Of a stretch of 64,000 bases of DNA, positions 52,688 through 61,826 are shown one piece after another. A program made the position numbers and the translations under genes. Within the stretch, counting starts at the first letter, position 1; each line of letters starts with the position of its first letter. The stretch spans positions 36,543-100,542 of the forward strand of contig JAJEET010000026.1 of NCBI GenBank assembly GCA_022820835.1, read 5' to 3'. The notes beneath the pieces were generated by a model. It worked only from the letters and a program-made list of their open reading frames with translations. It had not been told where the DNA came from and ran no database searches. Source of the DNA: Candidatus Poribacteria bacterium. Lineage in GTDB: Bacteria > Poribacteria > WGA-4E > WGA-3G.

Positions 52688-55219
52688 TTAGAGTATATTC
52701 GTTGGGTCAATATCCACTACAAATTCAATAGCCTTTGATATTGTGGACGGTGTTTCGTCCGTGAAACGTTTAAGGAGTTGACTCATTTTTTCAGGATAAG
52801 CACTTCGAAGCAATAGATGCCACCGAAACTTGCCTTCTATTTTCGTGAGTGGTGCCGGTGCGGGACCGAGAATCTCTATCGTTGCTGGTTCAGTATCAGA
52901 AGCCGCTTGTTCCTCCTGCCAAATTTCAAGTTGTTCTCGCGCCGTATGAGCACCCTCAATTACCGCTTTCTCGTCCTTACCACGAAGTAGGAGCGAGGCG
53001 ACGTGTGAGAACGGTGGATAGCGCAAAGCACCACGCGCCTCTACTTCTTGTGCATAGAAGCCGATATAATCATGCTGCTGTGCCGATTTTATGCAGTAGT
53101 GTTCAGGCATATAGGTCTGGAGTATAACCCGACCTTCCAGCTCGGCACGCCCGGACCGTCCTGCGACCTGCGTCAGGAGGCTGAACGTCTGTTCACTCGC
53201 TCGGAAATCAGGTAGGTTCAAAGCGGTATCTGCCGCGATAACCCCAACAAGTGTGACATTCGGAAAATCCAATCCCTTTGACACCATCTGAGTGCCTATC
53301 AGAATATCAATTTTCTGTTGTTTGAACGCATCCAGAATCTGTTGATGCGCGTTTTTTCGAGCGGTTGAATCCGCATCAAACCGCATCACACGTGCATTCG
53401 GAAACACTTTTAGGGCTTCTTGTTCGACGGCTTCAGTTCCGGCACCAAAAAAACGGATCGCTTCACTACCACACTGTGGACACGTCTGATGTGGAGAACG
53501 TGTACTCCCGCAGTGGTGACACGTCAGCTGCCGCGTTTGACGGTGATAGGTCAATGAGATTGAGCAGTTTTCACACTGTTCAACATAACCACAATTTCGA
53601 CAAAAAACGTAAGTTGAATGTCCACGTCGATTCAGAAATAGAATAATTTGTTCCTGTCGAAGGAGACTCGCTTCAATAGAGGTTCGGAGGAGATCCGAAA
53701 AGATCGTTCGGTTTCCCTTTTTTAATTCACTGCGCATATCGACGACGTGAACATCGGGCATTTTTCTATCAAACACGCGATTCGGTAGGTTTAGCAGCTG
53801 ATAACTCCGATTCTGTGCCTGATGAAAACTCTCAAGCGACGGCGTGGCACTCCCCAATATGACCGGACAGTTCGAGAGTTCGCTCCGTTTTTGTGCCACT
53901 TCGCGTGCGTGGTAGCGCGGGGCAGTATCCGACTTATAGGAATCCGAGTGTTCTTCATCTATAATCAACATTCCGAGCTTTTGAACGGGTGCAAAGATAG
54001 CGGAGCGGGGGCCGATAACGATATCGGCTTCACCCTTTTGGATACGGTGCCACTGGTCATAGCGTTCACCGTCACTTAGGCGACTATGTAGCAACGCAAC
54101 CCGTTCTCCAAACCGTCCAATAAATCGAGATGCAGTTTGCGGTGTGAGCGAAATCTCTGGGACCAACACAATGACGGATCTGCCTTTCTCAAGCACCTCT
54201 GCCATCGCCTGCATATATACCTCAGTTTTTCCGCTTCCTGTTACGCCGTGGAGTAGAAAAGTAAGTGGACTATACCCATCGGTAGCAGCCAACGCAGCGT
54301 GTGATGACAGTGTTTTCCGAATTTCTGCCAACGCTGCGGATTGTGGCGGATTTAAACGTAACGGTTGCGTCGGCGCGACCGATTCGGAACTCATCGGATT
54401 GCGCACTGTTTGTGCCTGCTTAATATGAATAATACCGCGTCTTTCAAGGGGACGTAAGATCGAAACACTTGCCCCCACCCGTTTCGCTAAGTCTGCAGTC
54501 GCTAAAGGAGAGCCTTCTTCAAGTAGGAGTTGTAGTACTTCTGCTCGTTTGAGATCACCAGCATGATAGCGATGAGAAGAAAGCGGCGTATCACAGTCCA
54601 TGTCGCCCTTGAGTTGCACAATCTCCGCTTCAATATCAGTCTGCGACAAGGATAAAGAGGCAACTGTGGTAACCTGTGTGGTAGCCTTCGGTTTATGGGT
54701 AACGTCAAGTGTAACGATTTCTTTTTCAAGGAGTGCTGTGATCCTCGGCCGGAGATCCTTCGGACTCATGCCTATGCGCCTGGCAAGTTGATTTACAGAC
54801 AGGTCGCCTTCAACCTCTAAAAGATCAACGATTTTTTTTTGAATTTTTCCGCTCGGAGGAGAGGCTTGCGGTAGAAGTCGTATCTTCTCTTTTTTTTCCG
54901 TTCGCACGGCAGCAGGGACGGCACAGAAAAGCGAGATCCCCCACGGACAGACGTAATAGTCCGCCATCCATTTCGTAAGCGAAAGCATCTCACCGGATAA
55001 CATCGGCGTCTCATCAAGGCATGCGGAGACATTTTTGATGAGATCGGGCGCGAGGTCGGTTTCGTTAAGCCGTTCAACGACAACGCCTTCCTGTTTCGCC
55101 CTGCGAAACGGTGCTAACACTCGGACACCGGGTTGCAAAACCGCATCCAACCGAGACGGTACACTGTAGGTAAACACCTGATTCACTGATAGCGGAAAAG
55201 CAACGTTTGCATAACGCAT
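52688..55219 (-). CDS. priA: primosomal replication protein N' (helicase PriA)
   Basis: Restarts stalled forks by loading the replicative helicase, 843 residues. Walker A is GVTGSGKTEVY, the DEEH box is present (MLIIDEEHSDSYK), and eight zinc cysteines lie in CRNCGYVEQCENC and CHHCGSTRSPHQTCPQCGS. The N-terminal part has a primosome-binding domain and two predicted winged-helix segments (LSVNQLARRIGMSPKDLRP and ATADLAKRVGASVSILRP). These make it longer than the E. coli protein (732). Helicase motifs V-VI follow (GTQMVSKGLDFPNV). It is in the same direction as the UDG gene 24 bases upstream. Confidence 0.96.
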   Translation of the reverse strand: MRYANVAFPLSVNQVFTYSVPSRLDAVLQPGVRVLAPFRRAKQEGVVVERLNETDLAPDLIKNVSACLDETPMLSGEMLSLTKWMADYYVCPWGISLFCAVPAAVRTEKKEKIRLLPQASPPSGKIQKKIVDLLEVEGDLSVNQLARRIGMSPKDLRPRITALLEKEIVTLDVTHKPKATTQVTTVASLSLSQTDIEAEIVQLKGDMDCDTPLSSHRYHAGDLKRAEVLQLLLEEGSPLATADLAKRVGASVSILRPLERRGIIHIKQAQTVRNPMSSESVAPTQPLRLNPPQSAALAEIRKTLSSHAALAATDGYSPLTFLLHGVTGSGKTEVYMQAMAEVLEKGRSVIVLVPEISLTPQTASRFIGRFGERVALLHSRLSDGERYDQWHRIQKGEADIVIGPRSAIFAPVQKLGMLIIDEEHSDSYKSDTAPRYHAREVAQKRSELSNCPVILGSATPSLESFHQAQNRSYQLLNLPNRVFDRKMPDVHVVDMRSELKKGNRTIFSDLLRTSIEASLLRQEQIILFLNRRGHSTYVFCRNCGYVEQCENCSISLTYHRQTRQLTCHHCGSTRSPHQTCPQCGSEAIRFFGAGTEAVEQEALKVFPNARVMRFDADSTARKNAHQQILDAFKQQKIDILIGTQMVSKGLDFPNVTLVGVIAADTALNLPDFRASEQTFSLLTQVAGRSGRAELEGRVILQTYMPEHYCIKSAQQHDYIGFYAQEVEARGALRYPPFSHVASLLLRGKDEKAVIEGAHTAREQLEIWQEEQAASDTEPATIEILGPAPAPLTKIEGKFRWHLLLRSAYPEKMSQLLKRFTDETPSTISKAIEFVVDIDPTNIL

Positions 55220-55243
55220 AATGAGTTAACAGTTTTCAGTATT

Positions 55244-55963
55244 CTATCCATCTGCCAAAACAGCCATGACCTGTTGTATGTCTTCCCATACATCGCGCTT
55301 GGCATTTGGGTTCCTGAGGAGGTATGCTGGGTGAAAGGTCGGCATAACAACTGGCGGTTTCTTATGTGGCGGGAAGTTAAGTCCAACGACATTACAATCA
55401 TGGAATTCACCGCGAAGTCTCGTTATACCTGTTTTTGTGCCGAGCAGCATCTGCGCTGCAAAGCTGCCGAGTGCAACAATTACCTTCGGTTGAATCAGTT
55501 CTATCTGACGGATTAAATAAGGGCTACAGGTTTCAACTTCGTCCGGTGCGGGATTCCTGTTACCGGGAGGACGACACTTGAGTATATTCGCGATGTAAAC
55601 ATCTGATCGCTTAAGTTTCATCCCCGCCTCAATGATCTGTGTTAGCAGTTGACCTGCTCTGCCGACAAAAGGTTCTCCTTGTTGATCCTCATCAGCACCC
55701 GGTGCTTCACCGATGAACATGAGGTCAGCACTCGTGTCTCCGACACCAAAGACAACACTATTCCGTGTCTCATGCAGCGCACACCTGGTGCAACCCTCAG
55801 CGTCTGCAGTTAGACTCGGTAGGTCAAAATCCGCATACGGCAATTTCTTTTCTGGTTCACGCAGCTCTGTTTCTGAAAAGCCGAGTTGAAGTTGTTCTTC
55901 CATATATTCCCTCACACTTGCGACTATTTCTATATAGGATTTTCTAAGGTCATCAGTATCCAT
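55244..55963 (-). CDS. uracil-DNA glycosylase, family 4 type
   Basis: Removes uracil from DNA using a 4Fe-4S-stabilised fold, 239 residues. The cysteines C58 and C61 (CTRC) match the iron-sulfur ligands together with the cysteines in ILKCRPPGNRNPAPDEVETC. GEAPGADEDQ (85-94) is the water-activating motif, and HPAYLLRNPNAKRD carries the C-terminal H of the second motif. An N-terminal helical extension of about 50 residues precedes the domain. It lies upstream of priA and could be co-transcribed. Confidence 0.94.
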   Translation of the reverse strand: MDTDDLRKSYIEIVASVREYMEEQLQLGFSETELREPEKKLPYADFDLPSLTADAEGCTRCALHETRNSVVFGVGDTSADLMFIGEAPGADEDQQGEPFVGRAGQLLTQIIEAGMKLKRSDVYIANILKCRPPGNRNPAPDEVETCSPYLIRQIELIQPKVIVALGSFAAQMLLGTKTGITRLRGEFHDCNVVGLNFPPHKKPPVVMPTFHPAYLLRNPNAKRDVWEDIQQVMAVLADG

Positions 55964-55984
55964 TTTTCCCTATGCCTATCGGTG

Positions 55985-56138
55985 GTTAATGGTTAACAGT
56001 ACGGCGAGTACGCCTTTCAGGACGCAGTTATCAGACAAGAGGTTTTTGGTAATCCCAACATCTCTTTCTGATGACTGAAAGATTTTTTCGTAGAAAAAAA
56101 TCGTACTGACAACTGTTAACTATTAACGGCGTACTCGC
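55985..56138. repeat. inverted-repeat element between rseP and UDG genes
   Basis: GTTAATGGTTAACAGT (55985-56000) is close to the inverse of ACTGTTAACTATTAAC (56112-56127). GCGAGTACGCC (56004-56014) is the exact inverse of GGCGTACTCGC (56128-56138). An AAGAGG/CATCTCTTTC pair lies inside. The right end overlaps the rseP stop codon (TAG at 56140-56138). Same family as the elements at 34656, 52536, 59101 and 60104. Confidence 0.7.
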
Positions 56139-57856
56139 TAATCATAAATCAAGGACATACCATCAAACCAAGTGATATAGAGAAAAAACGCAATCAGAAA
56201 GACAATGCTGACTTGTTGGACGATCTCTTGTGCCCTGCGTGGCATCGGTTTACCACGGATTTTCTCAACGGCAAAGAACAGCAAGTGACCACCGTCAGCG
56301 ATCGGTATCGGCAACAGGTTGACGATACCCAGGTTAATACTGATAAACCCTACAAAAAAGATGAAGCTGCTCAAACCGAGATTGTTAAATATACTCCCTG
56401 TCATTTTTGTAATGCCGATTGGACCCGCAAGCTGTTTTGGGGATACCTCGCCACGGATCAACTTTTGCAGCGTTCTACCGATAGCTGTACAGGTCAACCA
56501 CGACGCTTCAAGCCCTTTTCCGAACCCGGCGAGGATACCATATTCTGGTAGCGGTGCCATTTTGGGTGCCAGCTGCATCCCGCTGAGGGTGGTCCGCCAC
56601 ATCAACCCGAACATCACTCCCTTTGTCTCTGTTTCTGAACTTTCTGTCTCACTTGCAAGAGTGACTGTTTTCAGGTCGCCATCCCGCATCAAGTCAATTT
56701 CAATCGGATGGTTTGCCATTGTCCTAAGTTGTGTATAGAGCGTCGTCCCATCTATCGGTGCTCCGTTAAGTTTAAGGAGGACATCTCCATTCCGAATGCC
56801 AGCTGCTTTGGCGAGGCTTCCTTCTAGGACGCTTGCAATCACACGCCACTCGACCGGTATCTCTAACGTTAATTGCTCATCCCCACGATAAATACCGAGC
56901 GTCAAAGCGTCTCGATTTTCGTTGATCTGTTTATACAGTGCTTTATATTTTTCGTCGACCCAATCTGCAGAAAGGGCCCAGACCTCGTAGCTGAAGTCTG
57001 GGACTCCATAGAAGTTTTCGCCGTTGATGCTTACAATGAGGTCATCCTGCTGAATCCCGGCTTGCGCAGCGAGGCTCCCTTCTCTGACCTTACTGACAAC
57101 TGTTTCGTGCCCCATGCTGACCCGAACTTTACCAATATCACCTCTGATACCCCCCGGTACAGCCTCCGGTTTAACAGTAAGCGTCTGGTGCCTGCCATCC
57201 CGTTCCACAACAAGCTCAAGATCCCTATTAGGACTCGTGCCAACTCCGATTTCAAACGTGGACCAATGACGGATTGGATCCCCATTGATTGAAACAAGTA
57301 TGTCGCCGGGCATAAGGCCCCCCACTGCCCCCGGCCCATTGTCAGCGACCCATCCTATTTGAACCGTAGCCTCATTTGTATCCTCATCCGTATCCTCACT
57401 CGTATCCTCCTGAGTAAGTGGCATGCCTGTCAAGGCACCGATTAGCCGGGTATCATCTCTATCAAATCCAGTCGCGAAGACGAGCGAATAAGCTAAAACA
57501 CCAAATAAAAGATTAATAATGGGCCCCGCTGCGACAACGAAGGCGCGATTGCCGATCGAAGCACTCGCGAATTCGCCGGGGGCACCGGTCTGTTCGCTCG
57601 GGTTCTCACCTTCCATCTGCACATAGCCACCAAATGGTAACAGGGAGATTTTATATTCTGTCTCACCTCGCTGAATCCCAAAAATTTTGGGACCGAAACC
57701 GATCGAAAAAGTGTTTACTTTGATACCACACCGTTTTGCGGCATAAAAATGACCAAGTTCATGGATAAAAATAAGAAAACCGAGAGAAACAATTGCAAGA
57801 AACACCGTCCTGAAGTGCGGAAGGAACGAGTTTATTAGCTCGAAGAAGAATTCCAT
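56138..57856 (-). CDS. rseP: site-2 protease, RseP type, with PDZ domains
   Basis: Intramembrane zinc protease cleaving within membrane segments, e.g. of anti-sigma factors. The first segment carries the HEXXH motif (H32-E33-LG-H36). The second catalytic part is NLLPIPIADGGHLLFF near residue 520. Between them are PDZ domains: ISINGDPIRHW, VSINGENFYGVPD and LKLNGAPIDGTTL, i.e. three PDZ-like repeats instead of the usual one or two, which with an acidic repeat makes 572 residues. It lies in the conserved frr-cdsA-dxr-rseP order. Confidence 0.95.
   Translation of the reverse strand: MEFFFELINSFLPHFRTVFLAIVSLGFLIFIHELGHFYAAKRCGIKVNTFSIGFGPKIFGIQRGETEYKISLLPFGGYVQMEGENPSEQTGAPGEFASASIGNRAFVVAAGPIINLLFGVLAYSLVFATGFDRDDTRLIGALTGMPLTQEDTSEDTDEDTNEATVQIGWVADNGPGAVGGLMPGDILVSINGDPIRHWSTFEIGVGTSPNRDLELVVERDGRHQTLTVKPEAVPGGIRGDIGKVRVSMGHETVVSKVREGSLAAQAGIQQDDLIVSINGENFYGVPDFSYEVWALSADWVDEKYKALYKQINENRDALTLGIYRGDEQLTLEIPVEWRVIASVLEGSLAKAAGIRNGDVLLKLNGAPIDGTTLYTQLRTMANHPIEIDLMRDGDLKTVTLASETESSETETKGVMFGLMWRTTLSGMQLAPKMAPLPEYGILAGFGKGLEASWLTCTAIGRTLQKLIRGEVSPKQLAGPIGITKMTGSIFNNLGLSSFIFFVGFISINLGIVNLLPIPIADGGHLLFFAVEKIRGKPMPRRAQEIVQQVSIVFLIAFFLYITWFDGMSLIYD
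57372..57407. repeat. 12-bp minisatellite (EDTx repeats) inside rseP
   Basis: Three tandem 12-base units TCATTTGTATCC / TCATCCGTATCC / TCACTCGTATCC, read on the minus strand as EDTS, EDTD, EDTN. They make an acidic loop in the RseP protein in front of the first full PDZ domain. Units could vary in number between strains. Confidence 0.75.
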
Positions 57857-57893
57857 GTTTATTATCCTTATTTTACGAGTGAGGTTTCACACC

Positions 57894-59084
57894 TCAACCC
57901 ACCACTATTTTATTTGGTTGTGAGTGATTTTTTATCAGTGAGCGAGCCGTCATTTTTGCCCACTGATCGGCTTCAAGGATGTCCGAGAGTGACGGTTCCG
58001 CAGTCACAACATGCTCATCCATTACACGTCCGAGAATCGCCGGTATATCCATAAACCCGATCTCAGCGTCAAGAAACGCAGCGACGACGACTTCATCAGC
58101 ACTGCTCAGGACGACAGGGAGCGTTCCCCCAACCTCTGCAGCAGTATACGCGAGCGAGAGACACGGGAATTTGTCAAAGTCAGCCGGTTCAAAGTTTAAA
58201 GTCCGCGCCTCCTGTAAATCTAAACGTGGCACCGGAGCGGAAAGCCTACGCGGATAACTCAAAGCGTATTGAATCATAATACGCATGTCTGTTGGACCTA
58301 ATTGGGCAAGCGTGGAACCGTCTGTCCATTCCACCATAGAGTGGACGATGCTCTCCGGGTGGACAACAATGTCTATTTTTGAGAGTTCTATGTTAAATAA
58401 CCATTTCGCTTCGATAACTTCAAGCCCTTTGTTCATCATCGTTGCGGAATCGATTGTGATTTTTTTTCCCATCTTCCAATTCGGGTGTTGCAGTGCCTGC
58501 TCGGGGGTCACAGAATGGAGGTCCGTTTTCGGTACTTTTCGGAACGGTCCGCCGGATGCGGTAATCAGAAGTCGATGGATCTCTGTCTGTCTATCGCGCG
58601 CGCCTTCCAAACACTGGAAAATAGCACTCATTTCACCATCTATCGGTATTAAGTTAACGTCATTGGCTTTGACCGCTGCATTGACAAGCGCTCCCGCCAT
58701 CACCATTACCTCTTTATTAACAAAAGCGATGTCTTTACCTGCGTTAATCGCAGCCAATGTTGGTAAAAGACCGGCACTTCCACCCATCCCATCCAGTACC
58801 TGTACCGCTTGCGGCATGGTGGCGACAGCTCGCAGTCCTTGTGTACCAGTGAGTACCTCTGTGCCGTTGATGTCTCGGATGCGTGTGCGGAGTTTATCTG
58901 CTGCAGAGTGTTCATTCAATGCCGCCAGCAGGGGGCGATACCTTCGGATCTGTTGTTCAAGGGTATCAATATCTCGGTTCGCTGCGAGTCCGACGACTTT
59001 AAACTGATCAGGATGTGTTTCAACAACGCTGAGTGCATTTTTTCCGATGGAACCCGTGCTACCGAGTATGGCGATCTGCTTCAT
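57894..59084 (-). CDS. dxr: 1-deoxy-D-xylulose-5-phosphate reductoisomerase
   Basis: First committed enzyme of the MEP isoprenoid route, 396 residues. The NADPH loop is GSTGSIGKNAL near the N-terminus. The middle has VNKEVMVMAGALV and PIDGEMSAIFQCLEG (metal-binding D and E), and the fosmidomycin loop region ITASGGPF is followed by NWKMGKKITIDSATMMNKGLE. HPESIVHSMVEW follows. Same strand and order as rseP (37 bases downstream). The gap to cdsA upstream contains a hairpin element. Confidence 0.97.
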   Translation of the reverse strand: MKQIAILGSTGSIGKNALSVVETHPDQFKVVGLAANRDIDTLEQQIRRYRPLLAALNEHSAADKLRTRIRDINGTEVLTGTQGLRAVATMPQAVQVLDGMGGSAGLLPTLAAINAGKDIAFVNKEVMVMAGALVNAAVKANDVNLIPIDGEMSAIFQCLEGARDRQTEIHRLLITASGGPFRKVPKTDLHSVTPEQALQHPNWKMGKKITIDSATMMNKGLEVIEAKWLFNIELSKIDIVVHPESIVHSMVEWTDGSTLAQLGPTDMRIMIQYALSYPRRLSAPVPRLDLQEARTLNFEPADFDKFPCLSLAYTAAEVGGTLPVVLSSADEVVVAAFLDAEIGFMDIPAILGRVMDEHVVTAEPSLSDILEADQWAKMTARSLIKNHSQPNKIVVG

Positions 59085-59100
59085 GAATAGTTATAAGTAC

Positions 59101-59261
59101 GGATTTCTACGAAATCCTTTCAGTTAACAATTATAAGTTAAGAGGACTCTTGTACTTATAACTGAAAGTGAGCGAAGCGAACGTACTTTGATCAACAACT
59201 CGACTCCGATACTTTTACTAAGGCACGAGTTGTTGGTCAAAACTGTTAACTGCGTACTCGC
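59101..59261. repeat. complex hairpin element between dxr and cdsA
   Basis: It contains four inverted repeats. GGATTTC/GAAATCC lies at 59101-59117. TTATAAGT faces ACTTATAA around an AGAGGACTCT centre. TTTGATCAACAACTCG (59187-59202) faces CGAGTTGTTGGTCAAA (59226-59241; one mismatch). The outer pair is CAGTTAAC (59121-59128) and GTTAACTG (59245-59252). The right end GCGTACTCGC touches the cdsA stop codon at 59262. It belongs to the family of elements abutting stop codons. Confidence 0.72.
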
Positions 59262-60095
59262 TTATGCCAAATGTCTTGTCAATTCCCAGTAATAGTAGAG
59301 AGCAGGTGTACTAAAAATCAGGCTATCGCACCGATCAATAAAACCGCCATGTCCCGGAATTACATCCCCAGAATCTTTGACCCCGGCTGTCCGTTTCATA
59401 AGCGATGCGCTGAGGTCACCGAGTTGCCCGATCAGGCTCAAAAAGAATCCAATAAAAGCGGCGTTCACCCAAGACAGCGTCCCTTTTAAGAGGAGTATAC
59501 CCAGCAGAAAACCTACTAAGGTGCCTACGACCAATCCGCCGATGGTGCCTTCAACTGTTTTCCGAGGACTGACAGGGGTCCCGAGTTTATGTTTACCGAA
59601 GGCTCTGCCAACGAGATAAGCACCAGTATCGCTACACCATACTGTTCCGATTAGCAAAAAAATGAACTCTCGACCAACAGGTTCGGCATTTCGTAACAAA
59701 ATAAGATGATACCCTAATACCCAACCGATGGTTAAAATTCCGGTCAATTTTAGAGTAACCCTGATCAATTCACCGTCAACTTTTGCTCTAAAGATACTTT
59801 CTGCAAAGACATAAATAAAGACGAAAGTGAAGAAACTAAACGTGACTGCTGTGACAGGTAGAGACCTCGTCAAAGAAGGCAAGAAGTATGCTAACAGACA
59901 GAACACACCTGTCAAGAGTGTTGGCATCACCGGATTTAATTTTTCAGTGAAGTGTTGTGCAAGCCGACAGTACTCAATTTGCATCATTGACATAGCAACC
60001 AATACAACAAGCACATAGAGCCACTCCCCCCAATAGATAATGAGTAGGATTAATGGCATCAACACAACTACACTCAAGGCTCTCCGCCAAAACAT
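59262..60095 (-). CDS. cdsA: phosphatidate cytidylyltransferase
   Basis: Makes CDP-diacylglycerol from phosphatidate and CTP in the inner membrane, 277 residues with about eight transmembrane segments. The signature near the C-terminus is KDSGDVIPGHGGFIDRCDSL; the conserved DTGAYLVGRAFGKHKL loop and SPRKTVEGTIGG precede it. The opening RALSVVVLMPLILLIIYWGEW is the usual first segment. It stands in the common rpsB-tsf-frr-cdsA-dxr-rseP order, but uppS, normally between frr and cdsA, is missing at this site. Confidence 0.95.
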   Translation of the reverse strand: MFWRRALSVVVLMPLILLIIYWGEWLYVLVVLVAMSMMQIEYCRLAQHFTEKLNPVMPTLLTGVFCLLAYFLPSLTRSLPVTAVTFSFFTFVFIYVFAESIFRAKVDGELIRVTLKLTGILTIGWVLGYHLILLRNAEPVGREFIFLLIGTVWCSDTGAYLVGRAFGKHKLGTPVSPRKTVEGTIGGLVVGTLVGFLLGILLLKGTLSWVNAAFIGFFLSLIGQLGDLSASLMKRTAGVKDSGDVIPGHGGFIDRCDSLIFSTPALYYYWELTRHLA

Positions 60096-60103
60096 AGTTT
60101 CTG

Positions 60104-60211
60104 TTTCCCAGTTCCCAGTTCCCAGTTCCCAGTTAAAGAAAACACTGTGTTATCCCTACACCTCTTAACTGGTTACTGGAAGCGTAGCGTACTGGTTACT
60201 GGTTACTGGTT
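60104..60211. repeat. CCCAGTT / ACTGGTT heptamer hairpin at the frr 3' end
   Basis: Four copies of CCCAGTT (60107-60134) are followed by AAAGAAAA, a spacer and CCTCTTAACTGG. Then come inverse heptamers ACTGGTT (about 60168-60180 and 60191-60211). The left and right heptamers are partly complementary, so a long hairpin is possible. The last ACTGGTT overlaps the frr stop codon (TAA at 60212-60210). Confidence 0.78.
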
Positions 60212-60788
60212 AAGTTTCTAATAATTCAGCTTCTTTCGCCTCCGTCAATTCGTCGATTTTATTGACATACGTATCGGTAAGCTGCTGTACTGGATCCGTA
60301 CTTCCTCTCTTCTTATCGCCACCTCTGCCTTTACTTCTGCCACCGCCTCCGGTATCTCCACCATCAAGTTTTTTTACCGCATCGTTGGCATCACGGCGGA
60401 TATTCCGAATTGCAACCTTACCCTCTTCGGCAAGTTTTCGGACAACCTTCGTAAGCTCTGTCCGACGTTCAGTTGTCAGTTCAGGCACTAAGATTCGGAT
60501 AACGTTTCCATCGTTGTTCGTTGAGAACCCCAAATCCGAATGTGCGATTGCTTTCTCAATTTCTGTAATGAGTGCTTTATCCCACGGTTGAATCACAAGG
60601 AGACGCGGTTCGGGAGTCGTAATGGTACCGACTTGGCTCAGCGGACTTTTGGTGCCGTAGTAAGTAACAGTGACCTGGTCCAAAAGTGCTGGCGTTGCGC
60701 GCCCCGTTTGCACATGCGACAATTTCTCCGCTGTTACTTCAACTGTCTTTTTCATCCGGGATTCAGCCTGTTGAAGTATCTGTTGCAT
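60210..60788 (-). CDS. frr: ribosome recycling factor with a glycine/basic insertion
   Basis: Splits post-termination ribosomes together with EF-G, 192 residues. Family marks are AESRMKKTVEV, HVQTGRATPALLDQVTVTYYG, PRLLVIQPWDK, LTTERRTELTKVVRK and AIRNIRRDAND. Residues about 142-165 are replaced by a glycine- and lysine/arginine-rich stretch (GGDTGGGGRSKGRGGDKKRG) where typical RRF has an acidic hinge between the second and third helix of domain I. The rest of the helix (TDTYVNKIDELTEAKEAELL) is normal. Stop codon overlaps a heptamer repeat. Confidence 0.95.
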   Translation of the reverse strand: MQQILQQAESRMKKTVEVTAEKLSHVQTGRATPALLDQVTVTYYGTKSPLSQVGTITTPEPRLLVIQPWDKALITEIEKAIAHSDLGFSTNNDGNVIRILVPELTTERRTELTKVVRKLAEEGKVAIRNIRRDANDAVKKLDGGDTGGGGRSKGRGGDKKRGSTDPVQQLTDTYVNKIDELTEAKEAELLET

Positions 60789-61081
60789 CTGTTTGTTTCC
60801 TATAAGACATTGCGGACACCCGCGCGACTCTATATCAACGGGTGACCGACATTCAGCTACGTGGCATACTATGGAAGTCGTATTTTCACGCCTCTAACAT
60901 CACCACTGTAGCAAATTTCACAACGACCGAACCACCGCAGTCTGTACACTCACAGAACGGACTTATCGGTAGATGTGTACATATTATTATTTCTATCCAA
61001 AGTTCTACTATTATCGACGGGTATTACCGAAACTGCTTGTGTGAATCCTATATATTCACAAGACCAACCGATTCAGTCCTA
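60789..61081. other. 293-base gap where pyrH would be expected
   Basis: No intact gene. In many bacteria pyrH lies between tsf and frr; here the gap holds none of it. On the minus strand a short frame encodes FCECTDCGGSVVVKFATVVM, with a CxCxxC-type cysteine group, ending in TGA. It has no clear start or ribosome site and may be a remnant. No promoter boxes with good spacing were seen, so frr is probably read from the rpsB/tsf transcript. Confidence 0.5.
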
Positions 61082-61675
61082 TCACTGTCCGAGAACATAA
61101 AGGACGAAGCGTTTGACAATGATATTTTCACCCAATTGGGCGATAGCGTCTTTTACAAGTGTTTCGATAGTCTTATCGGTATCGCGAATATACGGTTGTT
61201 GCAAGAGACATGTCTCCGAATAGAATTTAGAGATACGTCCTTCAACGATACGTTCAGCGATATGTTCGGGTTTCCCCTCTTGTTCGGCTTGTGCCTTGAG
61301 GATCGCTTTTTCAGACGCAAGTGCTTCGGCTGGAACATCTTCAGGTTTTAGGTATTTCGGTTTCGCAGCTGCCACTTGCATAGCGATCTCTTTACCGAGT
61401 TCTTGAAATTGCTCCGTTCGCGCGACGAAATCGGTCTCACAATTCAGCTCAACTAACGTTCCGACTCGGCTCCCCGGGTGGATATAGGAAATAATTAACC
61501 CTTCTTCAGTCGCTCTACCAGCTTTGACTTCAGAAGCTTTTAGCCCTTTCTCCCGGAGCCTCTGAATTGCTTCGTCAATGTTTCCGTTGGTTTCTGCGAG
61601 CACCTTTTTACAGTCCATGATCCCCGCACCAGTACGCGAACGGAGCTCGCTAACCATCTTTGCTGTGATTGCCAT
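61082..61675 (-). CDS. tsf: translation elongation factor Ts (short form)
   Basis: Nucleotide exchange factor of EF-Tu, 197 residues, the short form as found in Thermus-like and several other bacteria. The UBA-like N-terminal domain reads SELRSRTGAGIMDCKKVLAE, followed by NIDEAIQRLREKGLKAS and the core TDFVAR and FQELGKEIAMQVAA. VELNCETDFVAR carries the TDF contact to EF-Tu. It is 151 bases from rpsB on the same strand. Confidence 0.97.
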   Translation of the reverse strand: MAITAKMVSELRSRTGAGIMDCKKVLAETNGNIDEAIQRLREKGLKASEVKAGRATEEGLIISYIHPGSRVGTLVELNCETDFVARTEQFQELGKEIAMQVAAAKPKYLKPEDVPAEALASEKAILKAQAEQEGKPEHIAERIVEGRISKFYSETCLLQQPYIRDTDKTIETLVKDAIAQLGENIIVKRFVLYVLGQ

Positions 61676-61826
61676 CTATCCTCCACTGAATCATTTTTTC
61701 AATAGGCATGATAATAATCTACTACACAGATAACGATTCTTCACCGTGCCTGATCTGCTCAATATTTATGGCGCGACACCTTATTCAAAAAGATTCAAAA
61801 AGGCGGTCGCGCACAAATGACCTTTA

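Noticed and set aside
60842..61351. Plus-strand 169-codon frame across the tsf end and the gap
   Set aside because: Most of it is antisense to tsf and it has no ribosome site or recognisable sequence.
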